Assembly (NCBI RefSeq): GCF_032854445.1
Contig: NC_088307.1
Span: 5,396,001-5,460,000, forward strand
Length of the DNA stretch: 64,000 nt
Direction of reading: 5' to 3'
DNA from: Liolophura sinensis
Lineage: Eukaryota > Mollusca > Polyplacophora > Chitonida > Chitonidae
Shown here piece after piece: positions 12,701 to 22,680 of the stretch. Each line of letters begins with the position of its first letter. The stretch's first letter is position 1. A program made the translations under genes and the position numbers. Under the pieces are notes generated by a model. It was given only the letters and a program-made list of their open reading frames with translations, had not been told where the DNA came from and made no database searches.

Positions 12701-13677
12701 ATGTGATAAACATTCCAGCTTAGAGCCACGCCAAAACCAACCTGAGCTTGCAAACTGATTGGTTAAGGCAGATGTTTAATAAAGTCCAAAGTCTAAAACT
12801 TCAAGTAAAACAAAATGTTTTAAAAGAAAATAAAACTGGATGCTCAAATCTGGCAGAAATTGTATTACCAGTTCTTAGAACAAGAGGTCCAAATTTAATC
12901 GCTGTTTATCAGGATAGGGATAACAGTTTTAAAAAGTACATGTAGAACACTACATCACTTTCTGACATGGTCTCCCAGGCTGATTGGCGGTAGGAAGATC
13001 AAGGCCTTAGCCAAAGGATCGATTGATTAAACATTGCCAAGTTGTACCATATTACTGCTGTGGATTTATTCCTTTTTGTGACCAGCCCCAATAGCTACAT
13101 GGTAGAGCGTCCGCTTCGGGGGCAGTAGATCCAGGCTCAGTCTTGGGACGGATCACATCTGAGACCTTAAAAGAGGAAGTTGTAACTTCCTCACTTGGCA
13201 TTCAGCATTATATAGATAGTGCAACGACTGGTTGACCCGTATCAGTGGTATAATGGTAAATCGTCTCAGTGAAGCAGCACTAGATGAAAGAGCGGTGGAA
13301 ATCTGCCTAGCAACAAGGAGGCACATCTCATGTACTCTAAGGACGCCTTCTTCATCATATGACTGAAAAATTGTTAAGTACAACTTTAAACCCCAAGCAC
13401 TCACTCACTCACTTTATTCCTTTTTACAGGTAACCTATGTGAGACAGAGGTAGTCACACCTGTGGTCCAGGAGCAGGACAACACAACCGCCATCGTGATT
13501 GCTGTCATCATCATCCTTCTTCTCATTCTATTGGTCGCTTTGTATATCATGTGGTACATTCGTAGAAGCCGACGAATGAAGGGCAAGTACAAGCCATCAG
13601 AAGTGGAAAAGCACTCCAACCCAGTAATCCCCCTAGAGCGAATGCTAGATACTACCACAGGGGAGCGTCTGATTTAA
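499..13677 (+). CDS. crb: Crumbs polarity protein, 3' part of gene (11 coding exons, spliced)
   Basis: Crumbs is a type I apical membrane protein that organises epithelial polarity through its short tail. The coding exons are 499-794, 1424-1777, 2899-3237, 4067-4232, 4699-4852, 5381-5607, 5811-6035, 7062-7292, 8611-10539, 12069-12362 and 13430-13677; all have AG/GT borders and compatible phases, giving about 1,486 residues. Visible in order: the last cysteine of an EGF repeat, one complete EGF, LamG1, EGF, LamG2, EGF, LamG3, 17 EGF repeats, a membrane helix, and a 38-residue tail with a GKYKPS FERM-type motif and terminal ERLI (PALS1/PDZ-binding). This order and the tail length are those of Crumbs in flies and vertebrates. 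The 5' exons are left of the window. Other EGF/LamG proteins (e.g. Notch, agrin, Eys) lack the ERLI tail, so the assignment is firm. Spaces between exons are introns. Confidence 0.96.
1424..1777 (+). CDS. crb: crb exon: LamG1 core
   Basis: The exon runs from acceptor aatttgcag to donor gtaagt and codes for 118 residues in phase 0. It holds LamG strands and the closing motif YVGGIPTF...DGFTGCLS, the usual LamG ending with its conserved cysteine. A SINE relative starts about 65 bp beyond the donor. Confidence 0.93.
1843..2095 (+). mobile_element. SINE family A copy, degraded (crb intron)
   Basis: The head resembles the tRNA-derived GGCCTCC-TGGC start and keeps the B-box-like GAGTTCAAGTCC. The body has the CTTCCTCTCCGG and AACCTGCGAATGGT blocks, and the tail reads AAGTGAAATATT...GCATAAAACAC. 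It is clearly diverged from the intact copies at 44,210 and 54,185. Confidence 0.75.
2899..3237 (+). CDS. crb: crb exon: end of LamG1, EGF, start of LamG2
   Basis: The acceptor tttttgacag precedes and the donor gtgagt follows. The 113 residues finish LamG1 (NLTVNGRMISL), include a basic RLRR motif at 2965-2976, one EGF repeat (CQPDMCHNGGTC...) and the first LamG2 strands (HFTGNSFYHFGG). Phase 0 at both ends. Confidence 0.93.
3530..3845 (+). mobile_element. SINE family B relative (crb intron)
   Basis: The 3' end (CATGTGACTGAAAAATTGTTATGTGCGACG, written here in two overlapping parts: CATGTGACTGAAAAATTG and TTGTTATGTGCGACG) matches the tail of the family B elements at 10,675 and 13,081. The 5' body (AGGAGACCC...GGGTTGGGTCATACCAAAG) differs from them but reappears diverged near 19,925. 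It is probably a second subfamily sharing a LINE-derived tail. Confidence 0.6.
4067..4232 (+). CDS. crb: crb exon: LamG2 middle
   Basis: The acceptor ccatttcag precedes and the donor gtaaac follows. It codes for LamG strands such as MLIVALDRGRLKLHLVVG and DGEWYTVQV, the W-x-V strand typical of LamG. It ends in phase 1. Confidence 0.92.
4699..4852 (+). CDS. crb: crb exon: LamG2 variable part
   Basis: This short exon between gtttccag and gtaagagg is open only in the phase required by its neighbours. It codes for a glycine-rich segment and then VLDIRLPLFVGKL. It is less conserved-looking than the flanking exons, and its support is the phase match (1 in, 2 out) and good splice sites. Confidence 0.82.
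5381..5607 (+). CDS. crb: crb exon: end of LamG2 and EGF
   Basis: The acceptor ttaatttcag precedes and the donor gtagcc follows. It codes for the LamG closing motif IEGCIRGLSINTVTLDL and a complete EGF (CTRENACLNSPCENNGVC...). Phase 2 in, phase 1 out. Confidence 0.93.
5811..6035 (+). CDS. crb: crb exon: LamG3 first half
   Basis: The acceptor ttggttttcag precedes and the donor gtaaca follows. LamG strands are visible (ATFNGESSFAAV, GAFEFRTRQQTATLLLIQ, GLEFRLFESNLQARV). Phase 1 at both ends. Confidence 0.92.
6800..6965 (+). repeat. MITE-like family C copy (crb intron)
   Basis: This stretch shares blocks with the copies at 54,808 and 56,068: a CATTCATGACTAACTTG-type start, GATTCTGAGAGTTCT, TTTACAAAGGTGTTTTGA, GGATGATATTCTAC and AATTTTCAGCA. 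Its 3' terminal repeat is not clear. Confidence 0.55.
7062..7292 (+). CDS. crb: crb exon: LamG3 second half
   Basis: The start was chosen at the AG ending at 7061. Nearer AGs at 7035 and 7054 put the reading frame out of phase or hit a stop, whereas 7062 joins the upstream phase 1. It codes for the LamG strand YWHRVAWARANTELTVSVNE and ends YIGAKPFLPG at donor gtatgt. Confidence 0.87.
7431..7667 (-). mobile_element. SINE family A, nearly full length (crb intron)
   Basis: On the minus strand it reads GGGGCCTCCGTGGCTCAGTT, the B-box-like GAGTTCAAGTCC, and the tail GAATATTCTTGAGTACGGCG-type sequence with AAATCAAATAAATC at the end. It lacks the GGGCAGAGCCCGG block of longer copies. A truncated copy in the opposite direction starts only 30 bp away. 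Confidence 0.85.
7697..7840 (+). mobile_element. SINE family A, 5'-truncated (crb intron)
   Basis: It begins within the CTGGCTTCCTCTCC body block and ends GTAAGTGAAATATTCTTGAG...AAATGAATAAATA. It forms an inverted pair with the element at 7,431-7,667. Confidence 0.75.
7900..8060 (+). repeat. MITE-like family C fragment (crb intron)
   Basis: It shares GGATGATATCCTC-TGGGAAATGTAATTTT and AAGTAATATTTTATGATGT with the copies at 6,800, 29,560, 54,808 and 56,068. Ends are not resolved. Confidence 0.45.
8611..10539 (+). CDS. crb: crb giant exon: end of LamG3 plus 14 EGF repeats and start of a 15th
   Basis: One uninterrupted 1,929-nt exon runs from acceptor ttttcatccag to donor gtaagt. It first closes LamG3 (IVVGHFDGCLRGVKLND) and then encodes consecutive EGF repeats with the six-cysteine pattern. 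Several carry a D-x-D/N-E-C calcium-binding start (for example VNECTNTSSC, FNECTAEPC, IDECETLPC). The 13th unit (about 10,171-10,380) is longer than the others and has additional cysteines. The 15th EGF is split by the next intron after CFNRG. A long antisense open frame here is a by-product of the repeats. Confidence 0.96.
10675..11013 (+). mobile_element. SINE family B copy (crb intron)
   Basis: It begins ACCGGCCCCGATGACTGAGTTGG-like (tRNA A-box region), followed by GGGGCAGTAGATCCATGG, GGAAGTTGTAACTTCCTCAC, GACTCGTTGACCCGTATCA, and the tail TATTGTTAAGTGCGACAATAAACCC. It is about 75-80 per cent similar by eye to the copy at 13,081. Confidence 0.82.
12069..12362 (+). CDS. crb: crb exon: rest of EGF 15, EGF 16 and most of EGF 17
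   Basis: The exon lies between ttttgctag and gtgagt, phase 1 at both ends. It completes the split EGF (ICINIPGSYSCTCPVGWTG), then INECESNPCRNGAPC and NDECSLGTHRCSEGSTC repeats. The last EGF is finished by the first residues of the terminal exon. Confidence 0.95.
13081..13412 (+). mobile_element. SINE family B copy abutting the last crb exon
   Basis: It begins CCAGCCCCAATAGCTACATGG-like tRNA A-box sequence and TAGAGCGTCCGCTTCGG. The body contains GGAAGTTGTAACTTCCTCAC and GACTGGTTGACCCGTATCAG. It ends in TTTAAACCCCAAGCACTCAC followed by further CACTCACTC. Only about 17 nt separate its end from the splice acceptor at 13,429. Confidence 0.85.
13430..13677 (+). CDS. crb: crb terminal coding exon: membrane helix and ERLI tail
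   Basis: After acceptor cctttttacag the exon closes EGF 17 (GNLCETE) and gives a short stalk. A long hydrophobic helix follows (about 13,489-13,560), then a basic stop-transfer RRSRR. The 38-residue tail has the juxtamembrane GKYKPS motif, corresponding to the FERM-binding GTYSPS of other Crumbs proteins. GERLI (13,660-13,674) comes just before TAA and is the PDZ ligand for PALS1/Stardust and Par6. Confidence 0.97.
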
Positions 13678-13879
13678 TGAACAAAAAGCAATGATGTTTG
13701 CAAATGTGTGGTCCCTATGAATTAAAGAAAAATTCACTATTATTTTTTTTTAAATTTATGAACATAGTGCCTTAAATGTTTTATTATTGTCGGTATGTGT
13801 GGACAGAAGATCATAAATGGTCTTCACAAGATGCCTTACAGATGATGGAATTAATGGACAGGTGATGACTATCTGCAGT

Positions 13880-14330
13880 GCTGTAATTGATGATGATATT
13901 AGTGGGGGTTATGATCTGCATTGCTATTAATGGTGATGGCAGTGATGATCTGCATTGCTATTAATGGTGGTGATGATCTGCATTGCTATTTATGCTGATG
14001 ACATTAATGGTGATGATCTGCATTACTATTAATGGTGATGACAGTAGTGGTTATGATCTACATTGCTATTAATGGTGATGATCTGCATTGCTATTCATGG
14101 TGATGACATTAGTGGTGGTTATGATCTGCATTGCTGTTAATGGTGATGATCTGCATTGCTATTAATGGTGATGACATTAGTGGTGGTTATGATCTGCATT
14201 GCTATTAATGGTGATGATCTGCATTGCTATTAATGGTGATGACATTAGCGGTGGTTATGATCTGCATTGCTATTAATGGTAATGATCTGCATTGCTGTTA
14301 ATGGTGATGACATTCATGGTGATGACTGCC
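13880..14330 (+). repeat. Minisatellite in crb 3' region
   Basis: It alternates ATGATCTGCATTGCTATTAA-TGGTGATG with inserts of ACATTAGTGGTGGTT, giving a compound of about 24 and 43 bp units over 450 bp. It starts about 200 bp after the stop codon. Confidence 0.85.
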
Positions 14331-15383
14331 AGTAGTGCTATTATTGATGATTGACATTAATAGTGATGACTGACTGCAGTGCTATAGCATGTTAATGTAT
14401 TGGTGAAATATTTGGTCATGCATAGCAAAGCTGTTGACCAAACTTTTAAAGTACCGTTTATGTGTTCAAGGTTGTCATGCTGTCAGTTAGGAGTTACTTT
14501 TGTACTATTCTTACCAACTAACGTGGAAGAAAAAGTGTATTATATCATAAAAGTCCAAGAGAAAGATTTGTGTTAGTGGCATGAGAAAAAAGCTTATTAA
14601 ATCCCAACAAAGAATGCTTAAGATTACAGTTTACCCAGATTTAGTTGAAAAACACTGTAATCCTGGACATTTATGCTCCTGTGTCATTTTCTGTGTAAAT
14701 ACACATGGCTTATGTCTCTCAGCAGATAGCACATTTCACAGAGGTAAAGGGGAGAGAATCCATGTATGTATCTATAGCAAATTGCCGAGCTCAAACATTG
14801 AATCTGTCCATCATAGAGGAGTCTTTATTTTTTCATGTTTAAATTTTTCCATTTGAAATTTTGAAAATCTTGCTGTGGAGAGAGACATTTCAGAATACTG
14901 TGATTGTTTTCTATTCCACTGTTATCTTGTCCGGCCCGTGCCTTCCAAAGTTTATGATATATTTTCGAGAATTGTCCTGTGTAAATCATTCGCTGTGTTG
15001 GTGTAGATTTCGTCTAATTACTATTTATTATTTCTATACCATGTATCATGTAGAAGGTAACATTTGTCATTTATTTCGTCATTCTGTGCGAGAAATAATT
15101 GAGTTGTATTAATGAACAACGATTGTTGAAAGTCATCCTCGTTGCAAAGTCCCATTCAAAAAGGTTGTGGAAAAGTATATATATAATATGCACAGGAAAA
15201 TTCTGCATTATGTGTCATTTTTATACCATTGACAGGTAGTCAATATGTAGTTTTTTAAACTGACATTTACTTATGCAATTTGTGCAGCTAAATTCTTAAG
15301 TTTGACAGGTAAAACACTTTAGAAAGAGTATTTGAGAGGTTTACATATGCCTGAGTATTAAGATCATGATATCAAAGTACAGT

Positions 15384-15593
15384 ATTTCACCTAAAGTTTG
15401 GGATGTAAAAACACATTTTAGAAGCAAGGGAACACCTTAAAATGATAATTTTGATGCCAATACTTTAGAGTTTCTAAGAAATTGATCAAACTTCACAAAA
15501 AAAAAAAAATGAAGTGGCATTGATCAGGTTGAATGAATCAGTCAGAATCAAGCTGAATGTGTCCTTTGAAACGTGCTAAACTTTAGGTGATTT
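15384..15593. mobile_element. MITE-like element with inverted ends
   Basis: The left end TTTCACCTAAAGTTTGGG and the right end AAACTTTAGGTGATTTAC are inverted complements. The inside (GATGCCAATACTTTAGAG, TTCACAAAAA, CAGTCAGAATCAAGC-GAATGTGTCC) reappears at about 59,180-59,320. There is no coding capacity. The inverted ends resemble those of family C. Confidence 0.6.
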
Positions 15594-17182
15594 ACAGGTA
15601 ATTATTGGAAATAAACGCCATTGACTGTGGAAGTTTTTCCTCCCTTACATGGACATTTATCAAATTTTGTGCAAAAATGTCCTTTTTATGTATCATGTCT
15701 GAACTTTGAAGCAAAGATCATACATTATGTCTTGTGTGTATTTTTGATACGCGCTGTCGTAGGCTAATTGACGGATTGATTTGCATACTAATTTGTTCAT
15801 GTTGCCTAAATGTTCATCTTACATATATTTGTCACATGTGTTCATTGATATGTATATATTTCATGTAAATATAAGTTGTCATAAAGTTCATGTAGTTACT
15901 TTGGTGTCATCTTACATGAAAATATGACCTTGTTGTCCTGAGGTTTACTTTTGAGTCTGCTCAAAATTTTCTTTGCTTGATTATTCACATTGAAGTCGGA
16001 AATGTGTTTTTGTTTCGTTGTTTTAGAGGGGTTTTTTTTTGGGGGGGGGGCATATTTTTCGTCTTCATTATTAAGTCATATATGTCCAGCTTACACTAGA
16101 AATTTAAAATGGGCTTTGTGCAATATCTTTTTTTTGTTTATTACATTTTCCTTGTGTTTTACTCATATTTTACACATATGAACTCTTAGATCTTTTCCAC
16201 TTTGCCTTGTTGCATTGTTATCTAACTTTGTAGTCAGCCACACACTGTAACTGGATCTTTACTGAATTGATTTTTACTTGAAAGTGGGTGCAATATGTGT
16301 ATTTCTTTTTGTAACATTTTGCTCAAATCGTTGTCTTCCCATGTTTATTAATAATGTTCTTCATTGACTTCACATTTGCCACATAAACTTCCATAACTTA
16401 TTACATATGCAAATTGTTACAATTTCAGTACAGCTGTGCTGTACAAGTAATTTTGCTACATGTTTCACATATGTATCTTGATATTGTTAACTTGTTCACC
16501 ATATTCAGCTATGTTGCATGTATTGTAGCAGAAGATTTGTTTGAAGTTTGTCTTGTGCCTGTATTAACTGGGCAACTTGGCATTAGGTGACACCCAAGCC
16601 CTCTACAAAGGGAAGTAAATCAGTTCTTGAAATTGTATCTCTTATTAAACATAGCTGCTGCATTTTTATCATTATTTAGTGTATACTGGTGTACTATTTT
16701 CACTATCTACACATATCAGCTGAATTTCCAGCATGAGTGCCATTTATAATTGTTTCCTTTGACATTCCCTGAAAATTACCATAATCTATGCAGCTGTATT
16801 CACTGTTACATAAAGTGTAACAATAACAATCAAAAATAACAAAAAACTTGGACAACTAAAAAGGAATCACTTTTAATATGTATTTATTCTGGAAAATATG
16901 AATAAACAAGGAGTGCTCTTGAGTATATTAGAAGGGTTTATATATGGAAAGGGACATCAGTGAAAAGTTGAAAAAGCTGTCTTTGTATTGATGTTGTTAA
17001 CTTCAACACTCAGCAGGCTGTGTGTATCATGTGTACAGAGTGTGCAAAATTCATGTCATCTTACATGTAGTCCCATGTATTATAACCATTGTATGTTGAG
17101 TGATGCAATTGCTGCATCATGTAAATGTTCCTACATGTATTTGTACATGTAGCTTCTTTTTGTCCAACCACAAATTTAGTTA

Positions 17183-17188
17183 AATAAA
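17183..17188 (+). terminator. Candidate polyadenylation signal for crb
   Basis: The hexamer AATAAA is followed within 20-35 nt by TGTTGTATTGTTTCTG, a GT-rich downstream element. No transcript data are available to confirm it. Confidence 0.4.
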
Positions 17189-17304
17189 CTCAATTTCATA
17201 CAAAATGTTGTATTGTTTCTGCCTGAGGTTTAACATTGGCTTTCAATATTATTATCGTCAATATCACCTAATAGCAGGCCTGACCACAAGATGACATAAA
17301 TGTA

Positions 17305-17460
17305 TTTATAGTAGGTTTTCCAGCAACCTGCTGATAGTTGTAGGTTTCTCCTGGGCTCTACTCTGTTTCCTCCCACCATAATGCTGGTCGCTGTTGTGTA
17401 AGTGAAATATTCTGGAGTATATATATATATATATATAAACACCAATCAAATAAATAAATG
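17305..17460 (+). mobile_element. SINE family A, 5'-truncated
   Basis: It begins at the CCAGCAACCTGC block, continues TTCCTCCCACCATAATGCTGG and AAGTGAAATATTCTGGAG, and ends in an (AT)n run and AAATAAATAAATG. Confidence 0.75.
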
Positions 17461-18126
17461 TTTATATTAAATACCTGCCTGAGAGGCCATGCTAAAAACA
17501 CCAGAAATTACCCCACACTCTTTAACATTATCCTTACATTTGGATGACAAGCCAGACAACAATAGGGCTACATCAAATTACCTCCCTTGAGGTCGCTCTC
17601 CCACTGAAAAGATTCGTTTTTAGGATTAAGCTGTAGTTAATAAGTGCTAACTCAAAATATGGCTAAAGGCAAGAAGCTTAAGATAGTTGAAGACCTAGCT
17701 TTAAGAAAGCCAAGGATAAACGTCATGTATTTTTTAAATCCATTCGAAGGTAATTTAAAAATCCTCATTAAATGCAATAGATAGCTTCAGCACATTCTGT
17801 CAGTATTACGTATTAAAGCTTTAAACTGAAAACCATTAACTTCATTTAAGATCTTTCAACATTTCTCTGACTCTAAAAGGCTGATGTCATGTTTGTTTTT
17901 TTACATTCTCCTGCCTAGAAAATATTTACCACCGATGTGATGTAATTTACATGTGCCTACTGCCTGCTATATTTGGTGAGGTTCCACTTCTCATACTTTC
18001 ATGCCTCAAAAACTGACCTTGGGTTATGTCGTCACTGTCAGGTAACAAGGGAGGTAATTCAGCAGTCCTGAAGATTGGTTTCAACCCATCTCTCGGGCTG
18101 GGTAAAGCATGAACTGTAGGACATTG

Positions 18127-18376
18127 TGATTTGATTGGTTTATTTATTTGATTGTTGTTTAACGCCATCCTCAAGACTTGTTCACTTATACGATGGTCAT
18201 TGGTATTGTGGGTGGCGGAAACCGCAGTGCCCAGTCGGTATTGTGGGTAGAGGAAACCACAGTGTCCAGTCGGTATTGTGGGTGGAGGAAACCGCAGTGC
18301 CCAGTCGGTATTGTAGGTGGAGGAAACCGCAGTGTCCAGTCGGTATTGTGGGTGGAGGAAACCACAGTGTCCAGGG
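18127..18376 (-). repeat. SINE-derived fragment with five-copy 35-bp array
   Basis: Positions 18,127-18,201 resemble a reversed SINE family A tail (TTTGATTGTTGTTTAACGCC...CACTTATACGATGG). The following centre segment, GGTATTGTGGGTGGAGGAAA plus CC-CAGTGTCCAGTC, is repeated at 18,202, 18,237, 18,272, 18,307 and 18,342, an exact 35-bp period. Long open frames here come from the repeat. Confidence 0.75.
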
Positions 18377-18694
18377 TATAGTGCCCACCTGTGACAAGTC
18401 ACTGACAAACTTTCCCAAATGTGGCCTAGATACTGGAATATGCACATATTGTGGGAAGAAAAATGGTCTTTATGGTATATTAGACTGTGCAAATGGCCAC
18501 ACGAGCATTGTTGACTGTTTATTGTTACCAAGGCCTAACAAGCAGTGAACTTGAGGGGAATCTATAAAGCCCTTGTCCCAGGCCAATATTGAAACTGCAC
18601 CTCATGTCATAGTGACTGAAAGGCAAGCACCTTATTTGATTGGTATTTGTGTCAAATACTTGTTTACACAATGCAGTTTAATTGGTTGTGGAAA

Positions 18695-18860
18695 GTGTGG
18701 GAAAACCGCCCCACCTCACCATCAGCAACCTGCGGATGGGCGTGGGTTTCCCCTGGGTTCATACCCCCCAGTTTCCACCCACCATAATGCTGGTTGCCGT
18801 CGTATAAGTGAAATATTCTGGAGTACGGCGTAAAACACCAATGAATTAAATAAATCAATT
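18695..18860 (+). mobile_element. SINE family A, 5'-truncated
   Basis: CATCAGCAACCTGCGGATGG, GTGGGTTTCCCCTGGG, CACCATAATGCTGGTTGCCG and AAGTGAAATATTCTGGAGTA are followed by the AAATAAAT tail. Confidence 0.8.
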
Positions 18861-21800
18861 ATGCAATCCGCATGCCAGTTAGCCTTGATGAAACATGCTC
18901 CAATTCCGCTGGATGAGCTAGTTTTAGGTCAGGACATTTTCCAGGTGCCTCACGTAGGGTAGTGGTTTCTCCATGCTCTCTCTGGTTTCCTCAGCCCAAA
19001 CACCTGACAATACTCTTCTCTTATTACCTACATGTACATAACTGTTCCAGACGAGTCTGCGAGAGGTCATGAATACCTGACCCACCTCATACTAAGTGAA
19101 ATGTTCTTATAAAGGATGGCATTAAACACCAGGGCCCGGATGTCCCAAACCGTAGGAGCTAATACCAGTATTATGTCATATTACATATTTATGATTTTAA
19201 TAAAACCCAGCAACCAAAACAGCGGCCCAGAGATCAAATGGAACAGCAGCATATTTCGTTCATATTTAGTATACTTTTTACACTATTATTTTCGGGCCTA
19301 GTATAAACTGAAGACTAAACTTAAATTTAGTATTAAGTCCTAGGACAGTTTTGAACCACCCGCCCCTGGCTCTTAAAGAAATAAGATATACAAGGCTTCT
19401 ATAAACAAAACTGAAGGCTGCCTACATTACATAAGCTTGGGAAACCAAAGAATAGATGAAAATTTATTTATTTATTGGATTGTTCGTTGTTCGTTTGTTT
19501 GAAAGGTGTATGACGGCGCCTTCAACAATATTTATACATTCATATACAAAAGTGTCTCCTTGTAGCAGGCCTGGCCTATTGCTGACCTATTTATAGTGCC
19601 ATTTCACTTGGAATCCCGAAGATCACAGGTTTACCCACAGGGGTGTCTCAAAGGTGTCTCAGTGTCTATGACATACCCATTCCTGATGACATTAACATGG
19701 GAGAGACAGGGAAAGTAGGAGGACAGTGTGAAACACCTGATTTCATGGGATAAATCCATGCCAAGGACACAAGACACATTATACTGACAATACATCAACC
19801 AGTACTCAATTCATTCCTCATTTGCTGAGCACAAACAGAGGTAGTAGTCCCTAAGTCTTAGGTAGATCTATGGCTAGATTCAAGATTGAACTCCAGATAT
19901 ACATGTACCACTAATGAGACACCCTCAGGAGACCCGGAATCAAACCTGGGTTACGTCATACCAAAGACTTTAAAAATGGTACCCAGCTTATCCGACTTCA
20001 TCGTCTCATACGGAAAGAGCAGTTAAACCATGAGGTAGCAAAGAACAAGATTTTATGTCGGTCACTGATGGTAAAAAGCAGACAATGAGAAGGGTGATAA
20101 CCAAACGGGATATTCTGCTATCAGTAAGTTTACCAGGTAGTGAGAGTTGTCATGGAAAAGAGTAAGTCAATCCTAAGCCTTGTGGTCAAAAGGTACAGAT
20201 TTTAATAAAATACCCTGAAAATCAAGAGAAATTTACACAGACAAAGTTTCACAGACGAAAAAAAAATAAATATTACAAGCCTTTTCAAGGTCAGATCAAA
20301 GTTAATTGTTTGTTGAAATCATGGCTAGTACGGACGCAGACACACCTACAAACTGTACCTGTCAGGCATATGTTAATGGGTACAGATCTTTTCATTTCTC
20401 ATAAATAGTCCAAAATTACAAATAATAACACATGCATGCAAACACAAAAGCATTATACCCTTGGCAAGACAAAAATCAATAAGATTAACTTAAATTAAAC
20501 TGGCCTTGATTAAAACCAACTGATTATACTGTGTATTAACCTATTTATCACAGAATCTACAATTACAGGTTAAAATCTCTGTCCTAACACAGACCTCATC
20601 TATAAGCCAGCAACATGAGTTAAACACCGCTAAATGCGAGAAGCTTTGACGTCAAAAATATAACCTATGTCTTTATATCTTTAAATAATACGTAGTCTAC
20701 ACAGTCACTGTACACAACACACCTAATTAAGCATATCGTTACCTCTCTAATCAAAAACAGATTTCAATAACTCTGTTTACCCTTATAAAGTGAGTTCTAC
20801 CCATTGTGCACCCCTGGTGTAAGTTTAGCTAGAAATACTTGAGTTTTTAACTCAAAAATGTATTTGTTGTAAATAATGTTCATACCTTTCATGTATTTTT
20901 TTTCTCCAGTACAAAGGATGAAAAACAGGTTTCACATTTTGAAACTTTTAAGCAATGATTTCAGGTCTGAATAGCACTGAATATAATGCCACAGGTGTTT
21001 CTTAAATCCAGAGTAGCATTTTTCTATTCTGAAAGAATAATCCTATATTTAAAAGGATGACCTTTCATCCCAATCCACAGGATGATGACAACCCCATTCC
21101 ACAGGATGATAATCCCATTCCGCAGGATGACAATCCCACTCCGCAGGATGATGACCATCCTATTCTAATAGGATGATGATTTCCCATGATAAAAGGATAA
21201 TGACGAACCTTTCAACAGAATAGTCCTATATTTAGGAAGAATTGTCCTACTCTTCCTATTTGTCCTATTATAGTTACACCTGTAACTATAATCATTGGCA
21301 AAACCAAAAGAGCAGGTAAAATGTGTTATTTATAAACCGACTTGTAAACGTAAGTACATGAAAGTGCAGACACATTAACAAAAACCCAACAAACGTAAGT
21401 ATTCCACAAATGGACTTATAGGTTAAAATGTCAAAGATGAGGTGAAGGCAGAAGTTGTCACAGGGCCACTTTCTTGTGGAATATTCTAATGTCATCTGGA
21501 TAATCTGGTCAACCAGAAACAGTGAAAGTGAAATGATGAAGTGACTTCAATGCTTGAAGTTTTCACAGATATCCATGATTTTTGACACAATGTTAAAAAT
21601 TACTTCTGATCTTTTTCCAGCCTAAATACAAGCACATCACACAATCCAAGTGCAATGTTCACGGTAAATGGTTTCTTGTTATTCCGAATTTACTAATAAA
21701 TTGTTGCATACAATTTTACAATATTCATGATATTCCACGAAAGATAATTTCATAGTAATTAAAAGAGTCATACACAAAGTGTGCTCTGAAAAACAAAATT

Positions 21801-22430
21801 AGTCACAACATCTGTTGACGCCAATGATTCGAAGTTTTCAAAATATTCCCACCACAGGAAAACACAATTCAGAGGTGTATAAGTTCACATGATCAATGAG
21901 ACACCGAATAATTTTTATATGTCTTAATTTCGATGAATTTGTTATGATCCAAAACATAAATTAATATCACCAAAAAGAATTAAATGAAACATGTAACTAT
22001 CATGCAAAAATCATTATCAATGTGGATTTTGTTTTAACAGAAATCTACCTCAGAATTGATATTTCTTGATTTTATTTTTTGTCTAAGACATAAGAGAGTG
22101 AGTGAAAAGTACTCTATTTCTTTCTTGTAAATTGGTATGTACACAAAAGTTCATTTTATCAGGGTGTTGTCAGATGATGGGGAAAAACTTGGCTTTTCAG
22201 GACATATTTGAGCATATAAACATTTTCCCCCTTAAAGAGATAATGAAAGCAACCTGTTTTTGTGATCACAGCGATAAAAGTCATTAAGAAAACAGCCCAA
22301 ACCCATGGATTCTTTTAAAAAAGCCTGTTTGAAAAGGGTTGTTATAACTTTGAATTCTTTTGCTATTGAGTGGCAAAAAGAGAAAAATGCTTTACTGAAG
22401 CCCTCCATTTAAAACAGTTTTCCAAAAAAT
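18861..22430. other. Intergenic stretch without recognised genes
   Basis: I see no exons, RNA genes or strong elements. There is a SINE-like remnant near 19,925-20,035 (AGACCCGGAATCAAACCTGG, related to the element at 3,530 in the other orientation). A short degenerate array of GGATGATGACAATCCCATTC-like units lies at about 21,060-21,200. Confidence 0.5.
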
Positions 22431-22454
22431 CACCTTAGATTAAGAGGACTGTAA

Positions 22455-22680
22455 CTATGATGGCCACACATGTACTATCATGGCAACATATGTACATGTC
22501 ATGGCAACACGAGTACATGTAACTATCCTGGCCATACATGTAACTATCATGGCAACACATGTACATGTAACTATCATGGCAACACATGTACATGTAACTA
22601 TCCTGGCCACACATGTAACTATCATGGCAACACATGTACATGTAATTATCCTGGCCACACATGTCACACATGTAACCATG
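22455..22680. repeat. 27-bp minisatellite rich in ACATGT
   Basis: Units of about 27 bp (TGTAACTATCATGGCAACAC plus ATGTACA) repeat about eight times, with a variant carrying CCTGGCCACAC. The palindromic ACATGT makes both strands look alike and creates spurious Cys/His-rich open frames. Confidence 0.85.

Larger units (their letters stand above)
13678..17188 (+). other. crb: Presumed crb 3'UTR
   Basis: No coding exon is visible here. The best poly(A) signal is AATAAA at 17,183-17,188, followed by a GT-rich stretch (about 17,204-17,220). Another AATAAA occurs at 16,901-16,906. A 3'UTR of about 3.5 kb would be plausible for a polarity gene, but the end could be earlier. Confidence 0.4.

Noticed and set aside
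18135-18548. Overlapping open frames of 137 and 194 residues on both strands
   Set aside because: They arise from the 35-bp SINE-derived repeat; no splice sites, domains or codon pattern.
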